A DNA stretch of 23,862 nt, taken from the NCBI GenBank assembly GCA_007280145.1, contig QYPU01000077.1, positions 1 through 23,862 on the forward strand. The letters run 5' to 3'. The position numbers and the translations under genes are program-made. Shown one piece after another: positions 1 through 7,801 of this stretch (position 1 is its first letter; each line of letters opens with the position of its first letter). The stretch is from Dehalococcoidia bacterium (GTDB lineage: Bacteria > Chloroflexota > Dehalococcoidia > GIF9 > UBA5629). The notes under the pieces were generated by a model. That model worked only from the letters and a program-made list of their open reading frames with translations, had not been told where the DNA came from and did not search any database.

Positions 1-11
1 TCCCCCCGTTT

Positions 12-872
12 TTATTTTCTTTCTAACAAGGCTTGTAGCTCTCCAGCTCTTTGCGAATCGATTTTTCCTTTAGCCAAAGCAATCGGTATGGTCTGTAGCC
101 CTAGCTCTTTATAGGTACCGAGCAAAGATGGGTTTTCCTTTTCTAGTGCCTCCAGATGCTTCCTTATGGTACCCAGGTCGCCTCGGGCGATAGGCCCGGT
201 AAGACAGGTAGGGAGGCCAACATTTTCAATGTTGCTTAGTGTACCCTGTAGCAGGGGCATGAGAGCTTTGGTTGCCTTTGCTTGTGGTACTCCGAAAGTC
301 TGCCACAAATCTGTAGCTAACTTGACCAGGGTTACCAGGTAATTGCAGGCAATGACTGCTGCTGCATGATATAGTACCTTATCGCCAGACTTGAGGATTA
401 CCCAGTCTCCTTCCAAGTCAGTAGCCATTTCCTTGAGCATAGTCAGCAGCGGTTCCTCAGCTTCAACAGCGAAGGTGGAGCCAGGTATGTTGTCTATCGC
501 TTGTTCAACGCTGGCGAAGGCCTGTAAGGGGTGTAAGCAGCCTGTATTAGCCCCACGCTGCTTGGCTGGTTCTAAAATGTCAACGGAGTGAGCGCCGCTG
601 CAGTGAATTACGTTTTGCTCATTATACCACTGAACTTCAGCAGCCACCTGGGGAATGATGTCATCAGGAGTGGTAATGAAAACAAGCTGGGCTACATCAG
701 CCACCTCTTGAGCTGCTTTATAAACCTTGCAGCCGCTTACTTTTTCAGCTAGTTTCTCTGCTGAGGTCAAGCTCCGGCTAGATACAGCGATTACCTGGTA
801 CCTCTGTTGGGCAAGCCTTACAGCTAGAGCTGTACCTGTTGTTCCTGCACCTATAAAGCCTATTGTTAGCAT
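12..872 (-). CDS. Rossmann-fold and DUF2520 domain protein
   Basis: This 286-residue protein has an N-terminal NAD(P)-binding Rossmann motif (GFIGAGTTGTAL, about residues 5-16), followed by a dinucleotide-domain core and a helical C-terminal half. The motifs HPLQAF (near 114-119) and LTGPIARGD (near 224-232) are typical of the DUF2520 family, which looks like a ProC-type or 3-hydroxyacid-type dehydrogenase. No substrate is established that I can name, so a reductase or dehydrogenase role is inference only. The ATG start follows a GGGGAGGG ribosome binding site that overlaps the end of the upstream peptidase gene. The gap to that gene is only 12 nt, so the two are almost certainly co-transcribed. 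The TAA stop lies at the extreme left edge of the window, so nothing can be said about downstream genes. Length fits the family. Confidence 0.85.
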   Translation of the reverse strand: MLTIGFIGAGTTGTALAVRLAQQRYQVIAVSSRSLTSAEKLAEKVSGCKVYKAAQEVADVAQLVFITTPDDIIPQVAAEVQWYNEQNVIHCSGAHSVDILEPAKQRGANTGCLHPLQAFASVEQAIDNIPGSTFAVEAEEPLLTMLKEMATDLEGDWVILKSGDKVLYHAAAVIACNYLVTLVKLATDLWQTFGVPQAKATKALMPLLQGTLSNIENVGLPTCLTGPIARGDLGTIRKHLEALEKENPSLLGTYKELGLQTIPIALAKGKIDSQRAGELQALLERK

Positions 873-884
873 CTTTCCCTCCCC

Positions 885-1844
885 TCAGGTCATGTCCTTG
901 GCTGCTGTCACCCCGCCTATTGTTTCTGCTTGTTGAATTGCCCTGATTATGGCATCAGCCACTACCTCGGCAGCCACTGAACCAACTATGGTAACATCAC
1001 TTACCTTTTCGCCTAAAGAAAGCGCAAATATAGCATCGCCATCATGCATTGTATGGCTGGGGCTGATAGCCCGGGCTACACCGTCCTGTGCCATCTGGGC
1101 TACTTTGTTTACCTGCTCTTTGTTCAAGGCAGCGTTGGTAGCCACTACCCCTAATGTGGTGTTGGCCGGCACAGAATCCTGCTTGCTGTAAGCTTGTTTT
1201 AATATTTCATTAGTACTGAGAAAGCCCTTGTTCTGCTGATGGCGAGGGCCAGCTAGGATTTTCCCTGTTCTGGGGTTAATGACATCTCCGATGGCATTAA
1301 CTACAACCAGGGCAGCAACAATGATGCCGCCACCTATTTTCTGGCTGGCTGTGCCTAAGCCGCCTTTGGTTGCCTTGTCTATTCCTAGAATTTTCCCCAC
1401 TGTAGCCCCGGTGCCAGCGCCAACGCAGCCTTCAGCTACCTTCTTGTTACTGGCAGCCAGGCAAGCCTTGTAGCCTTCTTCAGCTCCAGGTCTGATTTTG
1501 GAGTCACCTATATTTAAATCAAAGATGATGGCTGCAGGAACGATAGGTACCTTGGCTACCATCGTTTCATGACCGATGTCTCGCTCCTCAAGGTAACGCA
1601 TTACCCCACCAGCGGCATCCAGCCCGAAAGCACTACCGCCGCTGAAGAGGATAGCTTGAACCTTTTCTACCAAGTTCATTGGTCGGAGCAGGTCAGTTTC
1701 TCTGGTCCCCGGTGCTGAGCCTCTTACATCAACTCCAGCTACTGCCCCGGCCTCGCAGAGAATCACGGTGCAACCAGTGATTGCCTCCTTATCGGTATAA
1801 TGGCCTATTTTAATCCCCGGAACATCAGTTATGGCGTTATACAT
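885..1844 (-). CDS. P1 family peptidase (DmpA/NylC-like)
   Basis: This 319-residue protein is a member of the peptidase family S58/P1, self-processing N-terminal nucleophile hydrolases that include DmpA, BapA and the nylon oligomer hydrolase NylC. It begins with the usual ITDVPGIKIGHYTD segment. It has the oxyanion/dimer region ILFSGGSAFGLDAAGG at about 65-80. It carries the likely autocleavage junction Asn228-Thr229 in PANTTLGVVATNA, where Thr229 would become the N-terminal nucleophile, as in NylC. Characterised relatives cleave N-terminal amino acids, beta-amino acids or amides, and the substrate here is unknown. No signal peptide is visible, so it should be cytoplasmic. The start codon is ATG with no good Shine-Dalgarno (GAGAAGG is about 14 nt away). 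The gene is the first of an operon with the DUF2520 gene and lies behind an unusual leader. Confidence 0.88.
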   Translation of the reverse strand: MYNAITDVPGIKIGHYTDKEAITGCTVILCEAGAVAGVDVRGSAPGTRETDLLRPMNLVEKVQAILFSGGSAFGLDAAGGVMRYLEERDIGHETMVAKVPIVPAAIIFDLNIGDSKIRPGAEEGYKACLAASNKKVAEGCVGAGTGATVGKILGIDKATKGGLGTASQKIGGGIIVAALVVVNAIGDVINPRTGKILAGPRHQQNKGFLSTNEILKQAYSKQDSVPANTTLGVVATNAALNKEQVNKVAQMAQDGVARAISPSHTMHDGDAIFALSLGEKVSDVTIVGSVAAEVVADAIIRAIQQAETIGGVTAAKDMT

Positions 1845-1921
1845 AGCTACAAATAAAACCTTCTCAGCACTGCCATTGCGTTATACATAGCTACAAAAAA
1901 CAAAACCTTCTCAGCACTGCC
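1831..1921. repeat. Tandem duplication spanning the peptidase start codon
   Basis: Two near-identical units, 1831-1874 (44 bp) and 1875-1921 (47 bp), lie head to tail. They differ by one base near the left end and by 3 extra bases in an A-rich stretch. Each unit contains the start codon region of the P1 peptidase and a GAGAAGG segment (minus strand). The upstream copy of the start codon (1886-1888) opens a 13-codon frame (MYNAMAVLRRFYL) that stops three nucleotides before the real start. Confidence 0.9.
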
Positions 1922-2036
1922 GAGAAGGCTTTATGGACATCACTACTATTTCCCGTCTCGGTCATCGCTGATCCAAGCGGACATTATTTGTTTTTCTAAA
2001 AAAAATTTAAGGCTCACCGCCCTACGGTCGATGGCA
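1845..2036 (-). promoter_or_regulatory. Structured 5' leader of the peptidase operon
   Basis: The predicted transcript is about 190 nt. Near its 5' end an AGGGC/GCCTT hairpin is followed by AAATTTTTTTT, a second terminator-like element (about 1998-2025). The GGGC arm can alternatively be tied up by an ACCG/CGGT stem. Further on, the segment at 1943-1974 reads GATGACCGAGACGGG then AAATAGTAG, reminiscent of the 5' part of T-box stem I with its AGTA motif. The T-box antiterminator sequence TGGNACCGCG is absent, so a T-box call is not justified. The leader ends in the duplicated terminator-like hairpin. The ligand or factor is unknown. Confidence 0.4.
1896..1929 (-). terminator. Intrinsic-terminator-like hairpin in peptidase leader
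   Basis: On the minus strand CCTTCTC pairs with GAGAAGG (7 bp, with two inner GC pairs possible) and is followed by TTTTGTTTTTT. It lies upstream of the peptidase start (1844) and downstream of a promoter at 2043-2071. It therefore looks like an attenuator rather than the end of another gene. The left arm could also pair with the duplicated GAGAAGG closer to the gene. Confidence 0.65.
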
Positions 2037-2042
2037 ATTATG

Positions 2043-2071
2043 ATAGTACAAAATTTTCTCTATTTTGTCAA
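2043..2071 (-). promoter_or_regulatory. Sigma70-type promoter of the peptidase operon
   Basis: On the minus strand TTGACA (2066-2071) is separated by 17 bp from TACTAT (2043-2048). This is an almost consensus arrangement, with predicted transcription start near 2036. It points towards the P1 peptidase leader. Confidence 0.75.
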
Positions 2072-2194
2072 CAAGCCGGAATTACCTCCATATCACACCT
2101 ACCATTGCCTTTGCCAATGATACTTCAATCGAAAATCCTTCCCCAGCTAACAGACGCTAACTACGAAAGACTTCTCTGGCAAAGCCAGCTCAGC

Positions 2195-2222
2195 TTGAAC
2201 TTCTAGCAGTTTCCGCTATAAT
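2195..2222 (+). promoter_or_regulatory. Sigma70-type promoter of acyl-CoA dehydrogenase
   Basis: TTGAAC (2195-2200), a 16-bp spacer and TATAAT (2217-2222) lie 47 bp upstream of the dehydrogenase start. The intergenic stretch 1845-2268 therefore holds back-to-back promoters for the two divergent operons. I see no gene in it. Confidence 0.75.
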
Positions 2223-2268
2223 ATAAGGGATTTAGCAGGCTACTTTCAAATAAGGAGGCATAAGGAAA

Positions 2269-3405
2269 ATGGACTTCGACTTCTCCGAGGAACAAAAAAT
2301 GTTTAAGGAAGCCATAAGGGATTTCGCCCAAAAAGAAGTAGCACCAATTGTAAAGGAGGCCGAAGAAAAGGAAACTGCACCGGTAGATTTGTTTTCCAAG
2401 TTAGGAAAGCTCGGCTACCTTTGTCCAGCTTATCCACCACAATACGGAGGGGGTGGGTTGGGCAAGATTGGTGACTGTATCCTGGTTGAGGAACTAGCCC
2501 GGGTTTGCTCCGGAATCACCTCCGGAATAATGGTTCAATCAGGGCTTAGTACCTTCCCTATTTTAGCCCACGGGACTAAGGAGCAAAAGCAGGAGTTCCT
2601 AATTCCAGCAACTAGAGGTGAGAAAATCGCTGCCTATGGTCTTACCGAGCCTAACGCCGGTTCAGACGCCGCAGCTGTTGAAACAACGGCCAAAAGAGAT
2701 GGCAACTATTATATTGTAAACGGTAGTAAAATTTATATCACAAATGGGCAAATTTGTGATTTCGTCACAATAGCTGCTTCCACCGACAAAAGCAAGGGCA
2801 GTCGAGGAATAAGCACTATTATCGTAGACAAGTCCACTTCTGGTTTCACCGTCAACAAGATGAAAAAACTAGGGCATCACTCGGCGGCTACTGGTGAACT
2901 TGCCTTTGATAATTGCCATGTGCCTGTAGATAACCTGATTGGAGAGGAAGGGAAAGGCTACAGATACATGTTAGAGGCTCTGAATGGAGCTAGGATTTCA
3001 CATAGTGCCCGCAGCCTGGGAACAGCTCAAGCTGCTTTTGACGCCTCCCTCAATTATGCCAAGCAAAGAATCCAGTTCGGGCAGCCAATAGGGAAGTTTC
3101 AAGCTATCTCCTTCAAATTAGCTCGCATGGCTGCAGAAATAGAAGCTGCTAGATGGCTTCTCTATCGGGTCGCTTGGCTTTATGACCAAGGGAATGAATG
3201 CCGCAAAGAAGCACCAATGACTAAGGTCTTCTCCTCCGAAATGGCCATCCGAACTGCAGAGGAGGCTATGCGAATCCACGCCGGCGCCGGTTACTTGGCT
3301 GAGTCAACAATCGACCGCTATTTCCGAGACGCTATTCTTTTCCATACTACTGAGGGAACTACTGAGATCCAAGAGTTAGTCATCGCAAGAGAACTTGGAC
3401 TCTAA
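2269..3405 (+). CDS. Acyl-CoA dehydrogenase
   Basis: This 378-residue flavoprotein oxidises an acyl-CoA to the trans-2-enoyl-CoA and would pass electrons to an electron-transfer flavoprotein, in the cytoplasm. It is full length for the family. The N-terminal helical domain begins with FSEEQKMFKEAIRDFA. The FAD/substrate signature YGLTEPNAGSDAA is present (around 123-135). The second signature region runs through GAGYLAE and RYFRDAILF to HTTEGTTEIQ. Glu362 in TEGTTE corresponds to the catalytic base of medium- and short-chain enzymes. The ATG follows AAGGAGG with a 10-nt gap, or the nearer AAGGA. Chain length specificity cannot be read from the sequence. The neighbouring carboxyltransferase suggests amino-acid or short branched-chain acyl-CoA metabolism, which is inference. 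No etfAB is in the window. Confidence 0.93.
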   Translation: MDFDFSEEQKMFKEAIRDFAQKEVAPIVKEAEEKETAPVDLFSKLGKLGYLCPAYPPQYGGGGLGKIGDCILVEELARVCSGITSGIMVQSGLSTFPILAHGTKEQKQEFLIPATRGEKIAAYGLTEPNAGSDAAAVETTAKRDGNYYIVNGSKIYITNGQICDFVTIAASTDKSKGSRGISTIIVDKSTSGFTVNKMKKLGHHSAATGELAFDNCHVPVDNLIGEEGKGYRYMLEALNGARISHSARSLGTAQAAFDASLNYAKQRIQFGQPIGKFQAISFKLARMAAEIEAARWLLYRVAWLYDQGNECRKEAPMTKVFSSEMAIRTAEEAMRIHAGAGYLAESTIDRYFRDAILFHTTEGTTEIQELVIARELGL

Positions 3406-3571
3406 AGAACCATACCTATGAAACTTCAGAGCTGTAGCGACTCGTTATGTCCCGACAAGCCGGCATTCACCACAGCGGGTTTAGTTAATTGCCATGTATC
3501 TACGTTACTTGCGGTAAGACGAGGTGAAAACATGCGTTGTCGAAGAACCAAACTATAAAAGGGGGCAAAGA

Positions 3572-5125
3572 ATGGCAAAGACTGAAGAGTTAATTGAGGC
3601 ATACAAGGCCAAACGTGAGCAAATAAAGCAAATGGGAGCCCCCAAAGCTATTGAACAGCGCCACAAAGCAGGACAGTGGTCGGCCCGGGAAAGGGTTGAC
3701 TACCTCTTTGACCCAGGCACTTTCACCGAAATAGGGCTGTTCGTCAAGCACAGGACTATACATTTCGGCATGGATAAAAGGGAGATACCGGCCGAAGGAG
3801 TAATAACTGGTTATGGTAAGGTAAATGGCAGCCCTGTTGTAGCTATCGCTGAGGACTACACGGCTATGGCAGGGACTTTCGGTGAATACCACGGTAAGAA
3901 ATTTGCCCGGGCTCTTGATTTTGCTAAAGACATGGGCTGGCCTTGTATAAGCATGAATGACTCGGGCGGAGCTCGGCTCCAAGAAGGAATGGATACCCTT
4001 GAGTCCTACGGCTGGTTATTTAGGGCTCAAATTCTGGCGTCAGGGATAATCCCTCAAGTATCCTTGCTCATGGGACCGTGCCTGGGGGGCCAAGCCTATC
4101 ATCCGGTGATGCAGGACTTCCTCATCCAATGTCGGCATACTGGCTTTATGGGGATAGCTGGCCCCGCCTTCGTCAAAACCCAGATTGGAGAGGAAATCAC
4201 ACTTGAGGAGCTTTCCGGCTGGAAAGCTCACGCTGTTAAATCAGGACAAACCCACCTTGTAGCCGAAAATGATAAAGATGCTTTAGACATGTGCAAGCAA
4301 CTCTTATCCTTCCTACCCTCCAATAACAAGCAAAAGCCACACCGTATCGAGACGAAGGATGACCCTGAGAGAATAGTCCCGGAACTGGACACCTTAATTC
4401 CTGACCGTCCTACCCAACCCTTCGATATGCATAAAGTGATTACGGCAGTAATAGATGATAGCTATTTCTTTGAGTTAATGAAAGATTACGCCCCGAACTG
4501 CATAATAGGCTTCGCCCGCTTTAATGGGCGCCCCGTAGGCATAGTAGCCAACCAGCCGATGCAGGCTGCCGGGGTCATAAACATAGATGCCGCAGACAAA
4601 ATGGCTAGATTTATAAGGTTCTGTGACTTATTTAACATCCCCCTAATCAGCTTTCAGGACTGTCCCGGCTATATGATAGGTTCCGAGCAGGATTGGAAGG
4701 GCATTCTGCGTCATGGCGCCAAGTTGCTCTACGCCTGGGCTGATGCTACCGTGCCCCTGATTTCAATTATAGTGAGAAAGTCCTACGCTGGCGCTCACTA
4801 CGGGATGCTAGATAAAGCCATTGGTGCTGACCTTGTCTTTGCCTGGCCGACAGCTCAGATTACCATCGTCGGCGCTGAGACTGCGGCTAGTGTTATCTTC
4901 GCCAGGGAGATAAGAGAAGCACAAAACCAACAAGAGGTGAGAGCAAAGCGGATAAAGGAATACCAGGAACTCTATGAGAACCCCTACAGCGCTGCTGAGC
5001 GGGGGTATGTTGACGATATTATAATACCTAGCGAGACCAGGAAGATTATAAACAGGGCCCTAGACGCCTTGGAAAATAAGACCGTGGCCAGGCCTTGGAG
5101 AAAGTATTCCAACATCAATCTGTGA
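3572..5125 (+). CDS. Acyl-CoA carboxylase carboxyltransferase subunit
   Basis: This 517-residue protein of the PccB/MmdA carboxyltransferase family transfers a carboxyl group between biotin and an acyl-CoA. It has two crotonase-fold halves. The first has DSGGARLQEG near 130-139 and the acyl-CoA oxyanion loop GPCLGGQAYHP near 168-178. The second has QDCPGYMIGSEQDW near 362-375, RKSYAGAHYGM near 402-412 and PTAQITIVGAE near 426-436. The frame stays open upstream to a GTG at 3524. I prefer the ATG at 3572 because AAGGGGG lies 6 nt before it and the protein then starts like its relatives. No biotin carboxylase, biotin carrier or membrane decarboxylase subunit is in the window, so carboxylase (propionyl-, methylcrotonyl-CoA) versus decarboxylase or transcarboxylase use cannot be settled. 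It is probably co-transcribed with the dehydrogenase (166 bp gap, no strong promoter or terminator seen). Confidence 0.88.
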   Translation: MAKTEELIEAYKAKREQIKQMGAPKAIEQRHKAGQWSARERVDYLFDPGTFTEIGLFVKHRTIHFGMDKREIPAEGVITGYGKVNGSPVVAIAEDYTAMAGTFGEYHGKKFARALDFAKDMGWPCISMNDSGGARLQEGMDTLESYGWLFRAQILASGIIPQVSLLMGPCLGGQAYHPVMQDFLIQCRHTGFMGIAGPAFVKTQIGEEITLEELSGWKAHAVKSGQTHLVAENDKDALDMCKQLLSFLPSNNKQKPHRIETKDDPERIVPELDTLIPDRPTQPFDMHKVITAVIDDSYFFELMKDYAPNCIIGFARFNGRPVGIVANQPMQAAGVINIDAADKMARFIRFCDLFNIPLISFQDCPGYMIGSEQDWKGILRHGAKLLYAWADATVPLISIIVRKSYAGAHYGMLDKAIGADLVFAWPTAQITIVGAETAASVIFAREIREAQNQQEVRAKRIKEYQELYENPYSAAERGYVDDIIIPSETRKIINRALDALENKTVARPWRKYSNINL

Positions 5126-5139
5126 GTCTGTGCTGGAGT

Positions 5140-5155
5140 CACCTGTCTGCAGGTG
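5140..5155. other. Hairpin after the carboxyltransferase gene
   Basis: CACCTG and CAGGTG form a 6-bp stem with a 4-nt loop, 14 nt after the stop codon. No T-tract follows on the plus strand, so a terminator role is uncertain. Confidence 0.35.
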
Positions 5156-5194
5156 CCCCATCCTGGAGTGGTGCCCGCAAAGGGAGAGCTGTGA

Positions 5195-5212
5195 GTTTGC
5201 TACATAGCAAAC
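5195..5212. repeat. Perfect 8-bp inverted repeat in convergent gap
   Basis: GTTTGCTA and TAGCAAAC are separated by 2 bp. They lie in the 231-bp gap between the convergent carboxyltransferase and nfnL genes. There is no T-tract on either side. It could be a weak bidirectional terminator or a protein site. Nothing else recognisable lies in this gap. Confidence 0.4.
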
Positions 5213-5356
5213 CCCAAACCCCAATGTCAAAATCCTAAACAAATTCTAAATCTCCTTTGGCATTCTATGATTTTGTTGTCATACCACAAAGTTAATCATC
5301 CGACTAAACAGGTAGGGTTGTTAAGGCTAACTATAGTCTAGCTGTACGGCTTTATT

Positions 5357-6766
5357 TCAGGCTACTTGCGTTGCTAAATAAGTATGTATAGAGGCAGCAG
5401 CACGCTTGCCAGCACCCATAGCACTGATGACTGTGGCTGACCCTGTGGTTAGGTCGCCTCCAGCCCACACTGCTGGTCTACTGGTGAGTCCTGTTTCCTT
5501 GTCAGCGACGACCGTACCCCTTTTTGTAGTTTCCAGCCCTTCGGTTGTAGCTGGAATTAGAGGGTTGGGAGTTGTGCCCAGGGCAACGATTACAGTATCC
5601 GTGTTGATGATAAACTCACTATTAGGTTTGGGGATAGGACGTGGTCTGCCGCTAGCATCAGGTTCCCCAAGCTCCATCTCTACGCATTCCATCCCGGTGA
5701 CTATCCCATCATCATTGCCGAGGAACCTCTTGGGGTTGGTCAGGAACTGAAAGATAGTCCCCTCTTCCTCAGCATTTTCTACCTCCTCGAGTCGGGCTGG
5801 CAATTCAGCCCGGGAGCGGCGGTATACCACACGCACCTCTTGAGCTCCCAACCTGAGGGCGCATCTTGCAGAGTCCATAGCCACGTTTCCGCCTCCGATT
5901 ACGACTACTCGCTCACCAACATTGACGGGTGTCAGGTGCTCGGGGAAGAGGTAAGCTTTCATTAAATTCACTCTGGTGAGAAACTCGTTGGCAGAATAGA
6001 TACCACTCAGATTCTCTCCCGGGATGTTTAGAAACATGGGCAAGCCCGCTCCAGTACCTAAAAACACAGCTTGGAAACTATCCTTAGCAAGTTCATCAAT
6101 GGTGATTGTCTTACCCACGACCCAATTCAGCACCAGTTCCACACCCAGGGATTTTACATAGTCCACCTCGGCTTGCACGATGGCCTTAGGTAATCTAAAC
6201 TCTGGGATGCCATACATGAGCACACCGCCAGCCACATGTAGGGCTTCAAAAATGGTGACTTTGTGTCCTAATTTAGCAAGGTCGGCGGCGGCTGTAAGCC
6301 CGGCGGGTCCGGCGCCAACTACAGCTACTCTCTTACCTGATGGCTTTGAGGCTATGAATTGCGGCCGACGCTTAGCAATATCTGCCAACTCCCAATCGGC
6401 TATATAACGTTCCAGTCGTCCAACAGCTATAGGCGCTCCCTTCTTGGCAAGAGTGCATTTTACCTCGCACTGGGTTTCTTGGGGACATACCCTGCCGCAG
6501 ATGGCAGGAAGGCTGTTCTTAGCTTTGAGTATCTTTGCCGCTTCAGCCAGATTGCCTTCCTGAATTTCTTTAATGAATTCGGGTATATCTACTTCTACTG
6601 GACAGCCATCCACGCAAGGTCTCTTGGGGCATTGCAGACAGCGATTTGCTTCTGCTATCGCCTGTTCTTCGGTGTAACCTAAGGCGACCTCTTGAAAGTT
6701 CAGCACCCTTAACAAGGGGCCTTGTTTGGGCATAGCCACTCGATTCAAATCTAGCTTAGCAGCCAT
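5357..6766 (-). CDS. nfnL: NfnL, large subunit of bifurcating transhydrogenase
   Basis: This 469-residue flavoprotein is of the GltD/glutamate-synthase-small-subunit type. Next to an NfnS partner it is best read as NfnL (NfnB), which carries the bifurcating FAD and two [4Fe-4S] clusters and reduces ferredoxin and NAD with two NADPH, or the reverse. The N-terminal Fe-S domain has Cys43, Cys46, Cys51 and Cys55 (CLQCPKRPCVDGC) and a second group starting CGRVCPQETQCEVKC near 90-104. The FAD motif VVGAGPAG lies near 149-156 and the NADP motif VVVIGGGNVAMDSAR near 299-313. A GGG-D motif occurs near the C-terminus (WAGGDLTTGSA). It starts 4 nt after the nfnS stop with GGGGAT 8 nt before its ATG. 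Databases often label this family glutamate synthase small subunit. No large glutamate synthase subunit is nearby. Confidence 0.85.
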   Translation of the reverse strand: MAAKLDLNRVAMPKQGPLLRVLNFQEVALGYTEEQAIAEANRCLQCPKRPCVDGCPVEVDIPEFIKEIQEGNLAEAAKILKAKNSLPAICGRVCPQETQCEVKCTLAKKGAPIAVGRLERYIADWELADIAKRRPQFIASKPSGKRVAVVGAGPAGLTAAADLAKLGHKVTIFEALHVAGGVLMYGIPEFRLPKAIVQAEVDYVKSLGVELVLNWVVGKTITIDELAKDSFQAVFLGTGAGLPMFLNIPGENLSGIYSANEFLTRVNLMKAYLFPEHLTPVNVGERVVVIGGGNVAMDSARCALRLGAQEVRVVYRRSRAELPARLEEVENAEEEGTIFQFLTNPKRFLGNDDGIVTGMECVEMELGEPDASGRPRPIPKPNSEFIINTDTVIVALGTTPNPLIPATTEGLETTKRGTVVADKETGLTSRPAVWAGGDLTTGSATVISAMGAGKRAAASIHTYLATQVA

Positions 6767-6770
6767 TGAA

Positions 6771-7715
6771 TTATCCCCTAATGTTTACCAAGATTTTCTC
6801 AAAAGCACGCCACTTGGAATCCTTTAAGGCTTGATTCTCTTTTTCCAAATAGGTTCGCTGGCGAGCCAGTACCAAGTCCCAGTCAATCTGGTGAGCATCA
6901 AACTCTGGCCCGTCAACGCAAGCGAATTTGGTTGTATCTCCGACATTAACACGGCAGCATCCACACATGCCAGTGCCATCAACCATGATGGTGTTCAGGC
7001 TAGCGATGGTCTTAACCTCAAAGGGTTCGGTGCATTTAGCGCAGAACTTCATCATGATAGATGGGCCTATAGCTATGACCCTGTCCACTGTCTCGTTTTG
7101 CAAAAGCTCAGCTAACGGTTCTGTAACCAGGCCTTTTCTGCCATAGGAGCCATCATCCGTAGTCACTATTAGTCTGTCGCTGAAGTTGTCCAATCGCTCT
7201 TCCCAGAAAAGCATGTTGTGGCTGCGAGCACCCATTATAGAAGTCACCTTATTGCCGGCCTGCTTTAGAGCCCGAGCGATGGGCACCATCGGTGCCACTC
7301 CCACTCCACCAGCCACGCAGACTACACTGCCAAAGTTTTCGATATGGCTAGGTACACCCAGGGGGCCGACAACATCTTTTACACAGTCCCCTACACCTAT
7401 TGTGGCCATCATCATTGTTGAGGCACCTACCTCCATAAAAACGACAGTTATATCTCCATTGTCTTGATTCCAGTCGGCGATAGTCAGTGGGATGCGCTCT
7501 CCTGTTTCGTCTGTGCGGATGATAACAAATTGCCCCGCTTTAGCTTTCCGGGCAATGGCGGGTGCTGTAATCCTGAGGAGGTGAATCTTGGGGGCTAAAT
7601 CTTGCCTTTCCAGTACACTGAATCCCTCCAGGGGAGCGAGTCTTATCAGGTCGAGTGCACCTTTTGCCGTCGACTGGCATTGACACTGATGACTTTGCTT
7701 AACTACAATTTCCAT
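6771..7715 (-). CDS. nfnS: NfnS, small subunit of bifurcating transhydrogenase
   Basis: This 314-residue ferredoxin-NADP-reductase-like protein resembles the dihydroorotate dehydrogenase electron-transfer subunit and the sulfide dehydrogenase beta subunit. The FAD domain (about 32-125, with RIPLTIAD) is followed by a NAD-binding domain (CVAGGVGVAPMVPIARAL, about 133-150). A [2Fe-2S] segment follows, with Asp246, Cys251, Cys253/254 and Cys266 (VDGTGMCGCCRV, then KFACVDGPEFD). This Asp-plus-three-Cys pattern is the hallmark of NfnS, supporting NADH:NADPH:ferredoxin bifurcation over dihydroorotate oxidation; no pyrD is present. The ATG has GGAG 8 nt upstream. About 30 residues precede the usual domain start and include Cys-Gln-Cys at 11-13, an extension whose role is unknown. 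It precedes nfnL, in the usual small-then-large order. Confidence 0.87.
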   Translation of the reverse strand: MEIVVKQSHQCQCQSTAKGALDLIRLAPLEGFSVLERQDLAPKIHLLRITAPAIARKAKAGQFVIIRTDETGERIPLTIADWNQDNGDITVVFMEVGASTMMMATIGVGDCVKDVVGPLGVPSHIENFGSVVCVAGGVGVAPMVPIARALKQAGNKVTSIMGARSHNMLFWEERLDNFSDRLIVTTDDGSYGRKGLVTEPLAELLQNETVDRVIAIGPSIMMKFCAKCTEPFEVKTIASLNTIMVDGTGMCGCCRVNVGDTTKFACVDGPEFDAHQIDWDLVLARQRTYLEKENQALKDSKWRAFEKILVNIRG

Positions 7716-7801
7716 ATTGTGCTCTCCATTTAGATGAAATTCGCTTTAATTAAGTTGGGTTGTTTTCAAGTTGATTGGCAGGGAGTCAACTTCGGGATAG
7801 G

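Noticed and set aside
1943..1974. T-box riboswitch
   Set aside because: A T-box-like GATGACCGAGACGGG/AGTAG stretch is present, but the antiterminator consensus TGGNACCGCG and a full stem I are missing, so only a generic leader is annotated.
3590..3982. 130-codon minus-strand frame
   Set aside because: It is a shadow of the carboxyltransferase gene with no recognisable domain and no ribosome binding site.
5357..7715. Glutamate synthase or dihydroorotate dehydrogenase subunits
   Set aside because: No glutamate synthase large subunit or pyrD is present, and the side-by-side order plus the Asp/Cys [2Fe-2S] pattern fit NfnSL better.
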